NCBI GenBank assembly: GCA_020628645.1
Contig: JAHDES010000026.1
Coordinates: 40,567 to 86,755, forward strand
Origin: Saprospiraceae bacterium
GTDB lineage: Bacteria; Bacteroidota; Bacteroidia; Chitinophagales; Saprospiraceae
Direction: 5' to 3'
Length of the DNA stretch: 46,189 bases
Part shown: positions 9,501 through 16,791 of the stretch, piece after piece
Layout of the letters: each line of letters opens with the position of its first letter
Position numbering within the stretch: the first letter of the stretch is position 1
The notes under the pieces: model-generated
Told to the model about the DNA's origin: nothing
The model's database searches: none
Seen by the model: the letters and a program-made list of their open reading frames with translations, nothing else
Made by a program: the position numbers and the translations under genes

Positions 9501-11954
9501 TTCTATATCTTCTACTTTGATGATTTGTTGTAATGATTTACTAACACCAGAACACCAGTTCAAGATCGTCCAAGTACGGATGATTTTGTAACCATCTCCA
9601 CAAGTGTTTAATACAACATCGTTATAAGTATAAGAAATATCACAAAGTCCGTGTAATTCTTCTGTTAAATCAAAACAGCCATGGTTAAGACCACCACTAA
9701 TTTCAGGAGTAATTTCGTCAGGTGATTGTCCAGTACAAGCTACTTCTACATCTGTAGGTAACTCGATGTCATCTAATTGAGGAGCTTTCAAGCTTACAGT
9801 TTGTGTACAAGTAGATGCATTTCCAAATTTATCAATTGCTTGATAGGTACGAATGATTTGGGCACCATTCCAGTCAGATTGATCACAATTTGTTTCTGCA
9901 ATCATTTCATTAAGTAGCGTCACACCTTCCAAAGAACAATCATAGGCATCAACAGGAGTTGGGAATCCACATTTTAGAGTTAATGAAGCATTAATAATCT
10001 CACCCTCATGAGCAACACCATCATTATTACCATTCACCGTATTATCTACTACTTGGATGTACCAAGTGTTACCATAATTCGCAGGTAAAACAGCACCGCT
10101 ATTTTCTGTTACAAATGTTTCAGTCAATGTAGAAGCAGCCTCATGACAAGATAAATTGAGGTTATGAATATCGTATTTTCTTATTTCTTGCACTCTACCA
10201 TTATTTGCTATTAATATAGGACCATATCCTAATGATGCTGGAGCATGAAGATAGATTTGTAAATCCTCTAATCGAGTATGATTGATTACAAGATTAACCC
10301 AGATATTGGTTAATATCTCTCCCTTGGCTTGACATGCTACGTGTACAGGTAACCAGGTATTGGAAGGAAGTCCTGGTAAGCCACCAGCAATATTAGCAGG
10401 AAGTTCTACTGTTGGGTAATCTTCTTTATGATAATAGTCTTCATCTAAAGCATGTGGATGTGTACAATCTAATTCATAGTCATTACAATTAATAACAGGA
10501 GCTAATTTGTCTTCTACTGTAAGTGTACCCCAACATACATTACCACTTGCAATATGTTGTACATTATAAGTTAAAGTTTGCATCAATTGGTCTGGTCCAA
10601 CTGTATTACCTAGATTATTTCCATTTGCACCTATCACATTAACTAAATATTCTCCTTCACAGAAACTTGGCATTTCTAATACCATATCAGGTGAAATAGT
10701 AACGGTACATTCTTCTAGCTCATCTGTTTGAGGTGCACCTAAAGAAATTAATACATTATCATTACAAGCCATAGATGGATTAGTAGAGCCAACTATAGAT
10801 AAGTTTGATGTACATTTAACCATGATACCATCACAATATGTAAATTTAGTAACGAACTGATGTTGACCAGCAGGGTATGTTCCAGGGAAAACAATAGAGC
10901 CAGAACCTGTATACACAAAAGCACCACCAGAAATAGCAGCATCCTCGACACCAAATGGTAAAATGAACTGCTCAACAATAATATCACAGCCTTCAGCGTG
11001 ATTACAATCAGGATAACAAATTTCAGCTGCAGGTATAGGTAGTGTAGGATCAACGATTTCGCAGTTCACAGCATTTGTGATTAATACGTCTTCACAGTTA
11101 GGTTTACAAGGCAAAGTAAATTCAACCCGTTCTTCGTCATTTCCAAAGCCAGCACTTTCTAATATAAGTGAGCTTCCGAAAAGCGGATCATCTGTATCAG
11201 TTAAAGGAGTACCATAATCGTTATTAGTAGATAAAATTTCCCAATGACCAGAATCCCAACCATCATTAAAACTATCAAATGCCACGAATGTATATACATC
11301 GCATAAATCAAGACTTACTGGATATTCTACTTGAGTACCAGGTGCATATCCCGCATAGCTATTCCCGTTAACACCAATAACTTGGTTGCCTTGAGCAGAA
11401 GTACTTGCTGCACCATCATAAATTTCCCAAGATTGTTCTTCAGGAAAATTACCCGTAGTAATACGCACAATAAAATCTTCATCTGCGCCATTGCAGGAGT
11501 TGAGCGGGCAAGCTACTTTAGTACGAATTTGGATATTCGCTGGTGGAAAAGAAGCATAATCTACAGCTACGCCATTTTCGTCAAGTGCAATATTGCCTAA
11601 TCCATCATAAAGTGTAAATCCATGTTCATCTTCAAAGGCTCCATTCCAGTAGGTTAAATCAATAGTTTCTCCATCATTCACATAAATAGGAATGATTAGG
11701 CAGTTTGCATCAGTCGTTGTTACCTTGTAATTGCTAGCTGGCCAAGCTTCACTTACAGATACATCAATAGATGCACCATCCCAGCCATTTCCACCTGTAT
11801 CAGAAAGTACCAATACATAGCTACAATCAGTGCTAGTAGGTGGATAGTCCTTAATGTCAAAAAGGCATTGTGCATTCAATGGGGAATACCCAAAGAGCAA
11901 TGCCATAATAACACCAAGTGCTAATAAGTGTAATCGGAATACATGTCTGTTCAT
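6507..11954 (-). CDS. Giant T9SS-secreted protein: HYR-like, P-domain-like, dockerin-like and cohesin-like modules
   Basis: This is a 1815-residue extracellular protein. A signal peptide (about 1-29, ending SPLNAQC) leads into two beta-sandwich-like segments with NGWDG/DGWDS motifs. A proprotein-convertase P-domain-like region follows (about 523-663). Next come roughly seven Cys-rich HYR-like modules of the DDTAPVINCP type (about 670-1390) and a CnaB/carboxypeptidase-regulatory-like fold (about 1402-1455). Two Ca-loop motifs, DLDPTNGVSTYD and DVNNDGNITTFD (about 1455-1500), look like a dockerin type I pair. A cohesin-like domain (about 1590-1715) precedes a T9SS type A sorting domain starting NTPNPFNGETLIGF (about 1733-1815). 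It ends at its own terminator. Role is probably adhesion or scaffolding; the partner is unknown. The 1253-residue product ending at 33831 is a relative. Confidence 0.88.
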   Translation of the reverse strand: MNRHVFRLHLLALGVIMALLFGYSPLNAQCLFDIKDYPPTSTDCSYVLVLSDTGGNGWDGASIDVSVSEAWPASNYKVTTTDANCLIIPIYVNDGETIDLTYWNGAFEDEHGFTLYDGLGNIALDENGVAVDYASFPPANIQIRTKVACPLNSCNGADEDFIVRITTGNFPEEQSWEIYDGAASTSAQGNQVIGVNGNSYAGYAPGTQVEYPVSLDLCDVYTFVAFDSFNDGWDSGHWEILSTNNDYGTPLTDTDDPLFGSSLILESAGFGNDEERVEFTLPCKPNCEDVLITNAVNCEIVDPTLPIPAAEICYPDCNHAEGCDIIVEQFILPFGVEDAAISGGAFVYTGSGSIVFPGTYPAGQHQFVTKFTYCDGIMVKCTSNLSIVGSTNPSMACNDNVLISLGAPQTDELEECTVTISPDMVLEMPSFCEGEYLVNVIGANGNNLGNTVGPDQLMQTLTYNVQHIASGNVCWGTLTVEDKLAPVINCNDYELDCTHPHALDEDYYHKEDYPTVELPANIAGGLPGLPSNTWLPVHVACQAKGEILTNIWVNLVINHTRLEDLQIYLHAPASLGYGPILIANNGRVQEIRKYDIHNLNLSCHEAASTLTETFVTENSGAVLPANYGNTWYIQVVDNTVNGNNDGVAHEGEIINASLTLKCGFPTPVDAYDCSLEGVTLLNEMIAETNCDQSDWNGAQIIRTYQAIDKFGNASTCTQTVSLKAPQLDDIELPTDVEVACTGQSPDEITPEISGGLNHGCFDLTEELHGLCDISYTYNDVVLNTCGDGYKIIRTWTILNWCSGVSKSLQQIIKVEDIEGPSIAQDNVTVGTGNYACAADVSLLDLGITDDCSGVGDVIASYTQGGGAYQGDGTLVIVDLTNGGTLEGLPLGETQVEITAKDQCLNASTKLITITVEDDTAPIAICDDELHISLGADGTARVSAADVDEGSYDNCGIASLEIRRIDGCLGESAWDEYVSFACCDVDELVTIELRVTDNAGNQNICWKSALIEDALPPVIVCPEDKTINCDDPSIHAPFGIPSYDDNCEASISSTDYEDIDECQAGILRRTWTATDGSSKSADVSCSQTITINHVSDFIVQFPVDVTIDSCPDDLGATGEPTISDDDCELVAVSSEDQIFDLVSDACYKIERTWTIINWCVYDQGNPANTDLGIPQPLPRTYQDDDGYFTWVQTIKVLDDTAPVINCPGDLVFTDLSDDCEGYADLTIYASDACSDDAALTYSYKIDANNDGTFDIIDTGNDASGLYPYGTHAIKWIVEDGCGNSSECTHLFTIEDAKKPTPVCLNGISLPTMNSNGCVDVWASDLLEYAFDNCSADEYVENSVKIRLAGDLAAPQPSLTLCCEQLGTVIVEIWVSDEAGNTDFCTTYIIVQDNSGVCAGNPSAATIAGTIETEAGEEVELVDVEIDGGFTNALPTDNAGDFAFPDLVMFQDYTVIPEKDLDPTNGVSTYDLVLMSQHILGIETLDSPYAMIAADVNNDGNITTFDIVQTRQLILYIIEDFPNNTSWRFVDKGYLFPDTNNPWMEAFPEVIDITNLSQDELNADFIGVKVGDVNGSAVPNSILGEVERTTNNTLVLAIDDATVNAGETFTVDFRAQDFVDVLGYQFTMKFDADAATFEAVEAGALNVSDANFGLDMLAEGVITTSWNSTAKSIANDDVLFSMTFTANASTTISDLVSINSRYTKAEAYNTTEEMDVNVAFNTTNGTLMSNEAFELFQNTPNPFNGETLIGFNLPEASTATLRVFDVSGKVLKVVEGQFTKGYNTISIQKSELNTSGILYYELNNGTSTATKKMIILD

Positions 11955-12120
11955 GAGTTGTAATAGTTTATGTTAATGTAAAAAAGTTTGCTTTTTGTAA
12001 AATAGAGGGGACATTCTTATACCATTTGGTAAAGAATAAATGTAGGTGTTAGGAAGTGTAGGTTTATAAAGTATGTATGATAAATTAATTATCAGTAGGG
12101 GGAATTGTAAGGAAATAGTA

Positions 12121-12161
12121 AAATAAGATAAATTCTATTTTGTTAATAGAATGTCTTATTT
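12121..12161. other. Strong AT hairpin in the leader of the 1815-residue gene
   Basis: AAATAAGA (12121-12128) pairs with TCTTATTT (12154-12161), and inside it ATTCTATT (12132-12139) pairs with AATAGAAT (12145-12152). This makes 16 bp with one small internal loop. If the minus-strand promoter at 12196 is used, it lies in the 5' leader. On the plus strand it is followed by T residues to 12164 and could instead stop antisense transcription. Confidence 0.45.
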
Positions 12162-12195
12162 TTTGTAGGAAGCAAAATTATTACTTGTAGTGCCA

Positions 12196-12203
12196 CAAAG
12201 GTA
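12196..12203 (-). promoter_or_regulatory. Candidate -7 box for the 1815-residue gene
   Basis: The minus strand reads TACCTTTG, a match to the Bacteroidota -7 consensus TAnnTTTG. A TTTG on the minus strand lies 27 nt upstream, wider than the usual -33 spacing, so support is moderate. The implied leader is about 240 nt. Confidence 0.35.
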
Positions 12204-12508
12204 AGCTAAACTCCATTGTGTTGTAAATACCAAATGTATGGTATTTTTAGAATGATTAAAAAATACTATGTGTAAATATCCATTTTAAAAACAAGTCTTA
12301 TCTTGATGATAAATTGAATAAAACGCCTTATATGTTCTTGAATTTATAATAAAACGCGTTACTTTTTTTTATTTGTCATCGTATTAAGCTGCGTTTTTTA
12401 TAAAAATGATAAATTAAAGCTAATTAGAGTATAATTAAATATAAAATAATCAATGAAAACAAGCTTTAATTGAAAAATTCATAAAAATAATTATTTTTTA
12501 TTGAAAAA

Positions 12509-12541
12509 TTTGCATGTTATAGCTTGTTTTATTTAAATTTG
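12509..12541 (+). promoter_or_regulatory. Promoter of the tandem tRNA-like RNA locus
   Basis: TTTG (12509-12512) and TAAATTTG (12534-12541) match the Bacteroidota -33 and -7 elements with a 21-nt gap. That is the same gap as in the candidate promoter at 22163-22194. Transcription would start about 30 nt before the first tRNA-like RNA. Confidence 0.5.
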
Positions 12542-12581
12542 TATTATCAATTAATCATTAAAAGAAATGATTTATAAATAA

Positions 12582-12724
12582 TGTGAGGTGACGAAACAGG
12601 CAGACGTGCCCTCTTGTCTCGAGGGTGAGGATTACGGAATAAACGTAACATAATGGATTGACCACTATTTTTCTTTTGTGTTATAGCTAACCGCCTCGTG
12701 AAGGTTCGACTCCTTCTCTCACAG
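12582..12724 (+). ncRNA. tRNA-like RNA, copy 1 (143 nt, giant variable arm, GTC anticodon)
   Basis: A full cloverleaf can be drawn. Acceptor stem: TGTGAGG (12582-12588) with TCTCACA (12717-12723), 7 bp with one G-U, then discriminator G (12724); no CCA is encoded. D-arm: ACG/CGT with a Leu-like loop AAACAGGCAGA (12594-12604). Anticodon stem: CCCTC/GAGGG with 7-nt loop TTGTCTC (12614-12620), giving anticodon GTC. T-arm: GAAGG-TTCGACT-CCTTC (12700-12716). The variable region is 74 nt (12626-12699) instead of 5-20. TGAGG pairs with CCTCG at its base, then CGG with CCG, then GTAACATAA (12645-12653) with TTGTGTTAT (12676-12684). Base 37 is T, unusual in working tRNAs. It may be an aminoacylatable RNA used outside normal decoding, a tRNA needing processing, or a regulatory mimic. 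Confidence 0.7.
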
Positions 12725-12732
12725 CTAAAATA

Positions 12733-12781
12733 TTCCAAAAAGTTGGAAGGTATTCAAAAAAAATGTAGTTATTCTAACTAC
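12733..12781 (+). other. Two hairpins in the spacer between the tRNA-like copies
   Basis: TTCCAA-AAAG-TTGGAA (12733-12748) and GTAGTTA-TTC-TAACTAC (12765-12781) are perfect stems of 6 and 7 bp. They lie exactly between the two RNAs and would flank the 3' end of copy 1 and the 5' end of copy 2, so they are candidate processing signals in a joint transcript. Confidence 0.5.
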
Positions 12782-12786
12782 TACAA

Positions 12787-12929
12787 TGTGAGGTGACGAA
12801 ACAGGCAGACGTGCCCTCTTGTCTCGAGGGTGAGGATTACGGGATAAACGTAACATAATGGATTGACCACTATTTTTCTTTTGTGTTATGGCTAACCGCC
12901 TCGTGAAGGTTCGACTCCTTCTCTCACAG
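12787..12929 (+). ncRNA. tRNA-like RNA, copy 2 (143 nt)
   Basis: This is the same length and fold as copy 1, offset by 205 bases and differing at only two positions, both A to G (12843 and 12890). Both changes lie in the expanded variable region, while acceptor, D, anticodon and T arms are identical. G12890 can pair with C12849 and lengthens the inner variable-arm stem by one base pair, so that change supports the proposed stem. Discriminator is G12929 and CCA is not encoded. Six bases later the terminator begins. Confidence 0.7.
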
Positions 12930-12934
12930 CAACA

Positions 12935-12970
12935 AAGCTCTTATGCAATAATTGTATAAGGGCTTTTTTT
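12935..12970 (+). terminator. Terminator of the tRNA-like RNA locus
   Basis: AAGCTCTTAT (12935-12944) pairs with ATAAGGGCTT (12956-12965) over 10 bp with one G-U, with an inner CAA/TTG pair. T follows to 12970. It is a strong intrinsic terminator directly after copy 2, which supports transcription of the locus as a unit. Confidence 0.85.
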
Positions 12971-13100
12971 GTTACAAAAACTAGATAAAATAAAGATTCT
13001 TTTGTAGTTTTAGGAAGGCAGATAATGTTATTTGTATTAATTTTTCTGTCTATTCAAGCATCTGTATATCTTCTAACAAAAAAAATAAGGTATGTATTTT

Positions 13101-15128
13101 ATGTCTTTTCGATCAATATTGCTCGTTTGTTTACTATTTTCTATTTCTACTATAGCAATTGCTCAAAGTCCTAAAAAATTTGGTAAAGTTTCTATTGACG
13201 AATTTAATATTACAGCTCCAGATAACATTTCGGAAGCACATGCAATCGTATTATTTCATAAAGGACGTACTTGGTTTGATTATTCTTTGGAAAAAGGTTT
13301 TTTTATAAAAACTGAGGTACACAAACGGATTAAAATCCTAGATGAAAAAGGAGTCGATCAAGCTAATATTGAATTAAGTTATTTTGAAAACAATAGAGGA
13401 AAAGAAAAGATCAGCGGACTTAAAGCAGTAAGTTATAATTTGATAAATGGAAAAATAGAAGAAACTAAATTGAAAAAGGAGGATGTCTTTATTGAGGAAA
13501 CATCAAACTATTGGCGAAAAAAGAAGTTCTCCATGCCCAATGTACAAAAAGGCAGTATCATTGAATTGAAGTATGAGCTTATATCGGATTTTTATTACAG
13601 TTTACAATCTTGGAGTTTTCAAGAAACCATTCCCGTACTTTGGAGTGAATATACAACCCTCATACCAGAATATTTTTTTTATAATAAAACCTTGAAAGGG
13701 TATTTGCCAATCACTGATTCCGAAGCTTCTTCCAAATCAAGAGACCTTACGATCCAATATCGAGAAAACGCCTCTAATATAGCTAGTAGTAATAACAGAA
13801 CTAGATTACAATCTAGACAAATTCAATTTACAGAAAAAATAGAACGATGGGTGATGAAAGACATACCTCCACTACAATTAGAACCTTATACAACCACTTT
13901 ATCTAATTTTATCTCCACTATTGAATTTGAATTAGCAAGTGTCAACTTTCCTTATTCTGTTGTTAATAATATTTCTACTTCTTGGGAAGATCTAGATACT
14001 GATCTATTTAAGGATAGCAATTTTGGTGGTCGAATTGATAAAAATAAATTTGCAAAAGAAAAAATTTCAAGTATTCTAGCTCTACCTACTGATCAAGAAA
14101 AAGTATTGGAAATATACCAACTTGTCCGAAATCATACCCAATGGAATAAAGAATATACTAAGTATGCAAGACAAAGCTTGATGCAAACTTGGAAAGAACA
14201 ATCAGGATCGGTTGCTGACATTAATTTGCTCCTAGTAACATTTTTAAAAGAAGCAGGATTGGACGCACATCCCGTATTGCTAAGTACTAGAGGTCATGGT
14301 TATATCCCTTTGACGCGCCCTACACTTAATAGTATGAACTATGTTATCGCTGCGGTAAATATTGATGGTGAAACAATTGTATTAGATGCTACAGATGATT
14401 TCATTGCACCCGGAATGCTTCCAATACGATGTTTAAATGATCGTGGTCGTTTAATAAGTAAAACAGGAAGTGGATGGATTGACTTAGCTCCTACCAAAAA
14501 ATATGATGCGATCACCCAATACGAGTTAGAGTTAGATGCAGAAGGAGGGGCTGTAGGAAAACTAAAACAAGTAAATGCAGGATATGCTTCTTACATTACA
14601 GCTAATAATATAGCGACTTTTTCTTCCACAGAAGATTATGTAGAAGATTACAACCAAAAACACGAAATGATTACCATCAACACCCATGAAATAAATCTAG
14701 ATAATCCCTACAAAAAAATTCAAGAACAATATGAAATCGTCTTAGAAGATGCTTATACCAGTACAGGAGATTTGATCTATATGAACCCTTTAATCGATCA
14801 AGGAATAGAAGAAAACCCTTTTAAAATAGAGAAACGGAACTATCCTGTAGAGTATCCTTATCTGATAAAGGAAACCTATGTGCTAAAAATGAATATTCCT
14901 GAAGGGTATGTAATAGAAGAAGTGCCCGAAAATGCTGTTTTCTCACTTCCCAATAGTGATGGGCGATATACTTATACTGTTAACCAAATGGGCGATCAAT
15001 TGAATGTTATCAGCAAATTTGAGATTAAAAAAAGAATGTTTTTGCCTGATGAATACGAAGCACTACGTGCTTTTTATGACCTAATTATTGAAAAACAAAA
15101 TGAACAAATGGTCTTGAAGAAGGGGTAG
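13101..15128 (+). CDS. Exported DUF3857/transglutaminase-like protein, catalytic Cys missing
   Basis: The start at 13101 gives 675 residues with a clear signal peptide (MSFRSILLVCLLFSISTIAIAQ). The ATG at 13092 would only add MYF. The N-terminal two-thirds match the DUF3857 layout: beta-rich, with the EVHKRIKILDEKG and GSIIELKYEL patterns. The middle (about 350-460) is a transglutaminase-like core with QSGSVADINLLLVTFLKEAGLDAHPVLLSTRG. The position normally held by the nucleophilic Cys is Val (residue 371 from this start), so thiol catalysis is unlikely. The region after it keeps the YVIAAVNIDGETIVLDATDDF segment holding the usual His/Asp region in altered form. Probably a periplasmic or surface structural or binding protein. 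Function is unknown. Confidence 0.8.
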   Translation: MSFRSILLVCLLFSISTIAIAQSPKKFGKVSIDEFNITAPDNISEAHAIVLFHKGRTWFDYSLEKGFFIKTEVHKRIKILDEKGVDQANIELSYFENNRGKEKISGLKAVSYNLINGKIEETKLKKEDVFIEETSNYWRKKKFSMPNVQKGSIIELKYELISDFYYSLQSWSFQETIPVLWSEYTTLIPEYFFYNKTLKGYLPITDSEASSKSRDLTIQYRENASNIASSNNRTRLQSRQIQFTEKIERWVMKDIPPLQLEPYTTTLSNFISTIEFELASVNFPYSVVNNISTSWEDLDTDLFKDSNFGGRIDKNKFAKEKISSILALPTDQEKVLEIYQLVRNHTQWNKEYTKYARQSLMQTWKEQSGSVADINLLLVTFLKEAGLDAHPVLLSTRGHGYIPLTRPTLNSMNYVIAAVNIDGETIVLDATDDFIAPGMLPIRCLNDRGRLISKTGSGWIDLAPTKKYDAITQYELELDAEGGAVGKLKQVNAGYASYITANNIATFSSTEDYVEDYNQKHEMITINTHEINLDNPYKKIQEQYEIVLEDAYTSTGDLIYMNPLIDQGIEENPFKIEKRNYPVEYPYLIKETYVLKMNIPEGYVIEEVPENAVFSLPNSDGRYTYTVNQMGDQLNVISKFEIKKRMFLPDEYEALRAFYDLIIEKQNEQMVLKKG

Positions 15129-15161
15129 GGCAGACTTTTGGGGTTGAACCATTACCCCTTT
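15119..15161 (+). other. Hairpin over the stop codon of the DUF3857 gene
   Basis: AAGGGGTA (15120-15127) pairs with TACCCCTT (15153-15160), 8 bp, extendable by a G-U. It includes the TAG stop at 15126. No U-tract follows. It lies between the DUF3857 gene and the VWA gene and may mark the end of the first message or moderate read-through. Confidence 0.4.
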
Positions 15162-15206
15162 GAACAAAATGGAATTAGTATTTCTTTATCGTATACAATT
15201 TAAAAA

Positions 15207-16331
15207 ATGAAAAAGATAACAGCTATATTAATTTCAATATTGTTGACCTCTATTGCGATTGGGAAAAACTCGATAAACACGGATTCAATTTCTAAAATTC
15301 AGATGTGCTTAATTTTGGATGTAAGTGGCTCTATGAATGGATTGTTAAGTCAAGCACAGAATGAAATTTGGAAAACTATTTCTTTCCTTGAAGGATTTCG
15401 AAAAGATACGTTAGAAACCGTAATTGAAATAGCAGTAGTTTCATATGGAAATCAAGGATATGCTGAAAGTGGTCATGTAAAAATAATTACTGATTTTACC
15501 GAAGACATAGATATAATAGCGGAAGATTTATGGCTAATGCAAACAGGTGGCGGAAATGAGTTTTGTGGATTGGCCATAAAAAATTCATTAGATAGCCTTT
15601 CTTGGAAAGATGGAAACGTTTTTAAATGTCTAATCATGGCAGGAAATGAACCATTCGACCAAGGTGAAGTGAGCTTTGAAAAAGCTGTCGAAACAGCTAT
15701 CGAAAAAGGAATATTGCTTAATACCATTTATTGTGGGGAACGAGAAAAAGGTATCAATAATAAGTGGGAAAAAGCAGCCAGCTTAGGGAATGGAAGCTAT
15801 GCTAATATCGATCAAGAAATTTCAATAGATGAATTCAAAACGCCTTATGACAATACGTTGGTCCAATTTTATTACGATTATAAGTCTACCTATTTTGATG
15901 AAGTGCCAGTTAAAGAAAAAGGAAAGCAATTGGATTCAAAAGGTGAAGTGTCGCCTGGATTTAGAGATATGATTATTTATAAATTTAGCAAAATAAAAAA
16001 AGAGAAAGATATCATAGACAAATTCAATGATAGTAATTGGGAACTAAATGAATTTGAGGAATCCGAACTACCAGAGAAATGGCGAAATCTTAAAACAAGA
16101 GAATTAAAATTTAAACTATTAGAACATGCTCGAAAGAGGAAGACCTATGAAGAAGGATTTGAATCATTCTCTAAAAAAGTAGAGGAATTTTTGAAGATTA
16201 CCGTTCAGCCAAAATTAAAAAATAAGACATTAAATTTGGCAATGAGTGATATGATGAAAGAACAATTAATCGAATTTGGATACATAGAAAAAAAAGAAAA
16301 TTACCTACAACAAAATATAAAACAGAAATAG
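15207..16331 (+). CDS. Exported von Willebrand factor A domain protein
   Basis: This 374-residue protein begins with a signal peptide (MKKITAILISILLTSIAIG). A VWA domain follows at about residues 30-215. Its metal-ion-dependent adhesion site begins with DVSGS at 38-42, and a Thr-Gly-Gly-Gly-Asn-Glu segment follows near 111-117. The C-terminal 150 residues are Lys/Glu-rich and probably helical (EESELPEKWRNLKTRELKFKL region), with no recognised domain. VWA proteins bind protein ligands through a divalent cation; the ligand here cannot be told. It lies 78 bases after the DUF3857 gene on the same strand. No T9SS sorting domain is seen, so a periplasmic location is likely. Confidence 0.8.
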   Translation: MKKITAILISILLTSIAIGKNSINTDSISKIQMCLILDVSGSMNGLLSQAQNEIWKTISFLEGFRKDTLETVIEIAVVSYGNQGYAESGHVKIITDFTEDIDIIAEDLWLMQTGGGNEFCGLAIKNSLDSLSWKDGNVFKCLIMAGNEPFDQGEVSFEKAVETAIEKGILLNTIYCGEREKGINNKWEKAASLGNGSYANIDQEISIDEFKTPYDNTLVQFYYDYKSTYFDEVPVKEKGKQLDSKGEVSPGFRDMIIYKFSKIKKEKDIIDKFNDSNWELNEFEESELPEKWRNLKTRELKFKLLEHARKRKTYEEGFESFSKKVEEFLKITVQPKLKNKTLNLAMSDMMKEQLIEFGYIEKKENYLQQNIKQK

Positions 16332-16791
16332 TTTCTATGTGTGATTAGTGCATTTGCATCTATAATGAATAATATGAAAACTATGAGGGAAATTTAGTAT
16401 TGACAGGAGATCTTTTTTTATACTATCCTCTAAATTTTACAAATTCCCAAATTTTAACCTTCTCAATAAACTATGTTTTTATAATACACAAAAAACAAAG
16501 GTTTTTTTTACCAAAATGATAAAAAACGAAATATTTTTTTGATAAAAAATGATATTCAATATTTTTTTGATTCATTTTAATTAAATGCCTAATTTTTTGT
16601 TAAACAATGATTTAAACAATAAAATATTATGAATTTAATAAAAAAATAAGGAATACATAGATGTTAAATGTAATTTATATCAAAAAAATCTTATATTTAT
16701 GGCTTAATATTTGTGACATCAATTTATATTGTTTATGAATTTATAGAATTAACAATTGTTCCTCCATAAAACTTAGTTTGAACTTACACCG
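16332..16791. other. Very AT-rich gene-free region
   Basis: 460 bases with no credible coding frame. AAATTTAG (16390-16397) and CTAAATTT (16430-16437) form an 8-bp stem with an inner TAGTAT/ATACTA, a likely 3' end structure for the VWA gene. The remainder (16500-16700) is poly-A/T-rich low-complexity DNA. No clean TAnnTTTG box was found before the next gene. Confidence 0.5.

Larger units (their letters stand above)
11955..12508. other. Gene-free AT-rich region upstream of the 1815-residue gene
   Basis: No coding frame is convincing here. It holds a probable leader of the minus-strand gene, one strong hairpin (12121-12161), a minus-strand TAnnTTTG box (12196-12203), a second TACATTTG box on the minus strand (12231-12238), and an AAAACGC...GCGTTTT inverted pair (12351-12357 with 12391-12397). 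The rest is low-complexity AT sequence. Confidence 0.5.

Noticed and set aside
12582-12724. Interpretation as a tRNA with a group I intron, or as tmRNA
   Set aside because: Group I introns are much longer and sit in the anticodon loop, which is intact here. tmRNA lacks a proper D-stem and anticodon arm and has a tag frame with pseudoknots, none of which is seen.
12547-12738. A 63-residue minus-strand frame across the first tRNA-like RNA
   Set aside because: It is the complement of a structured RNA, its codons follow the stem sequences, and it has no homologous-looking features.
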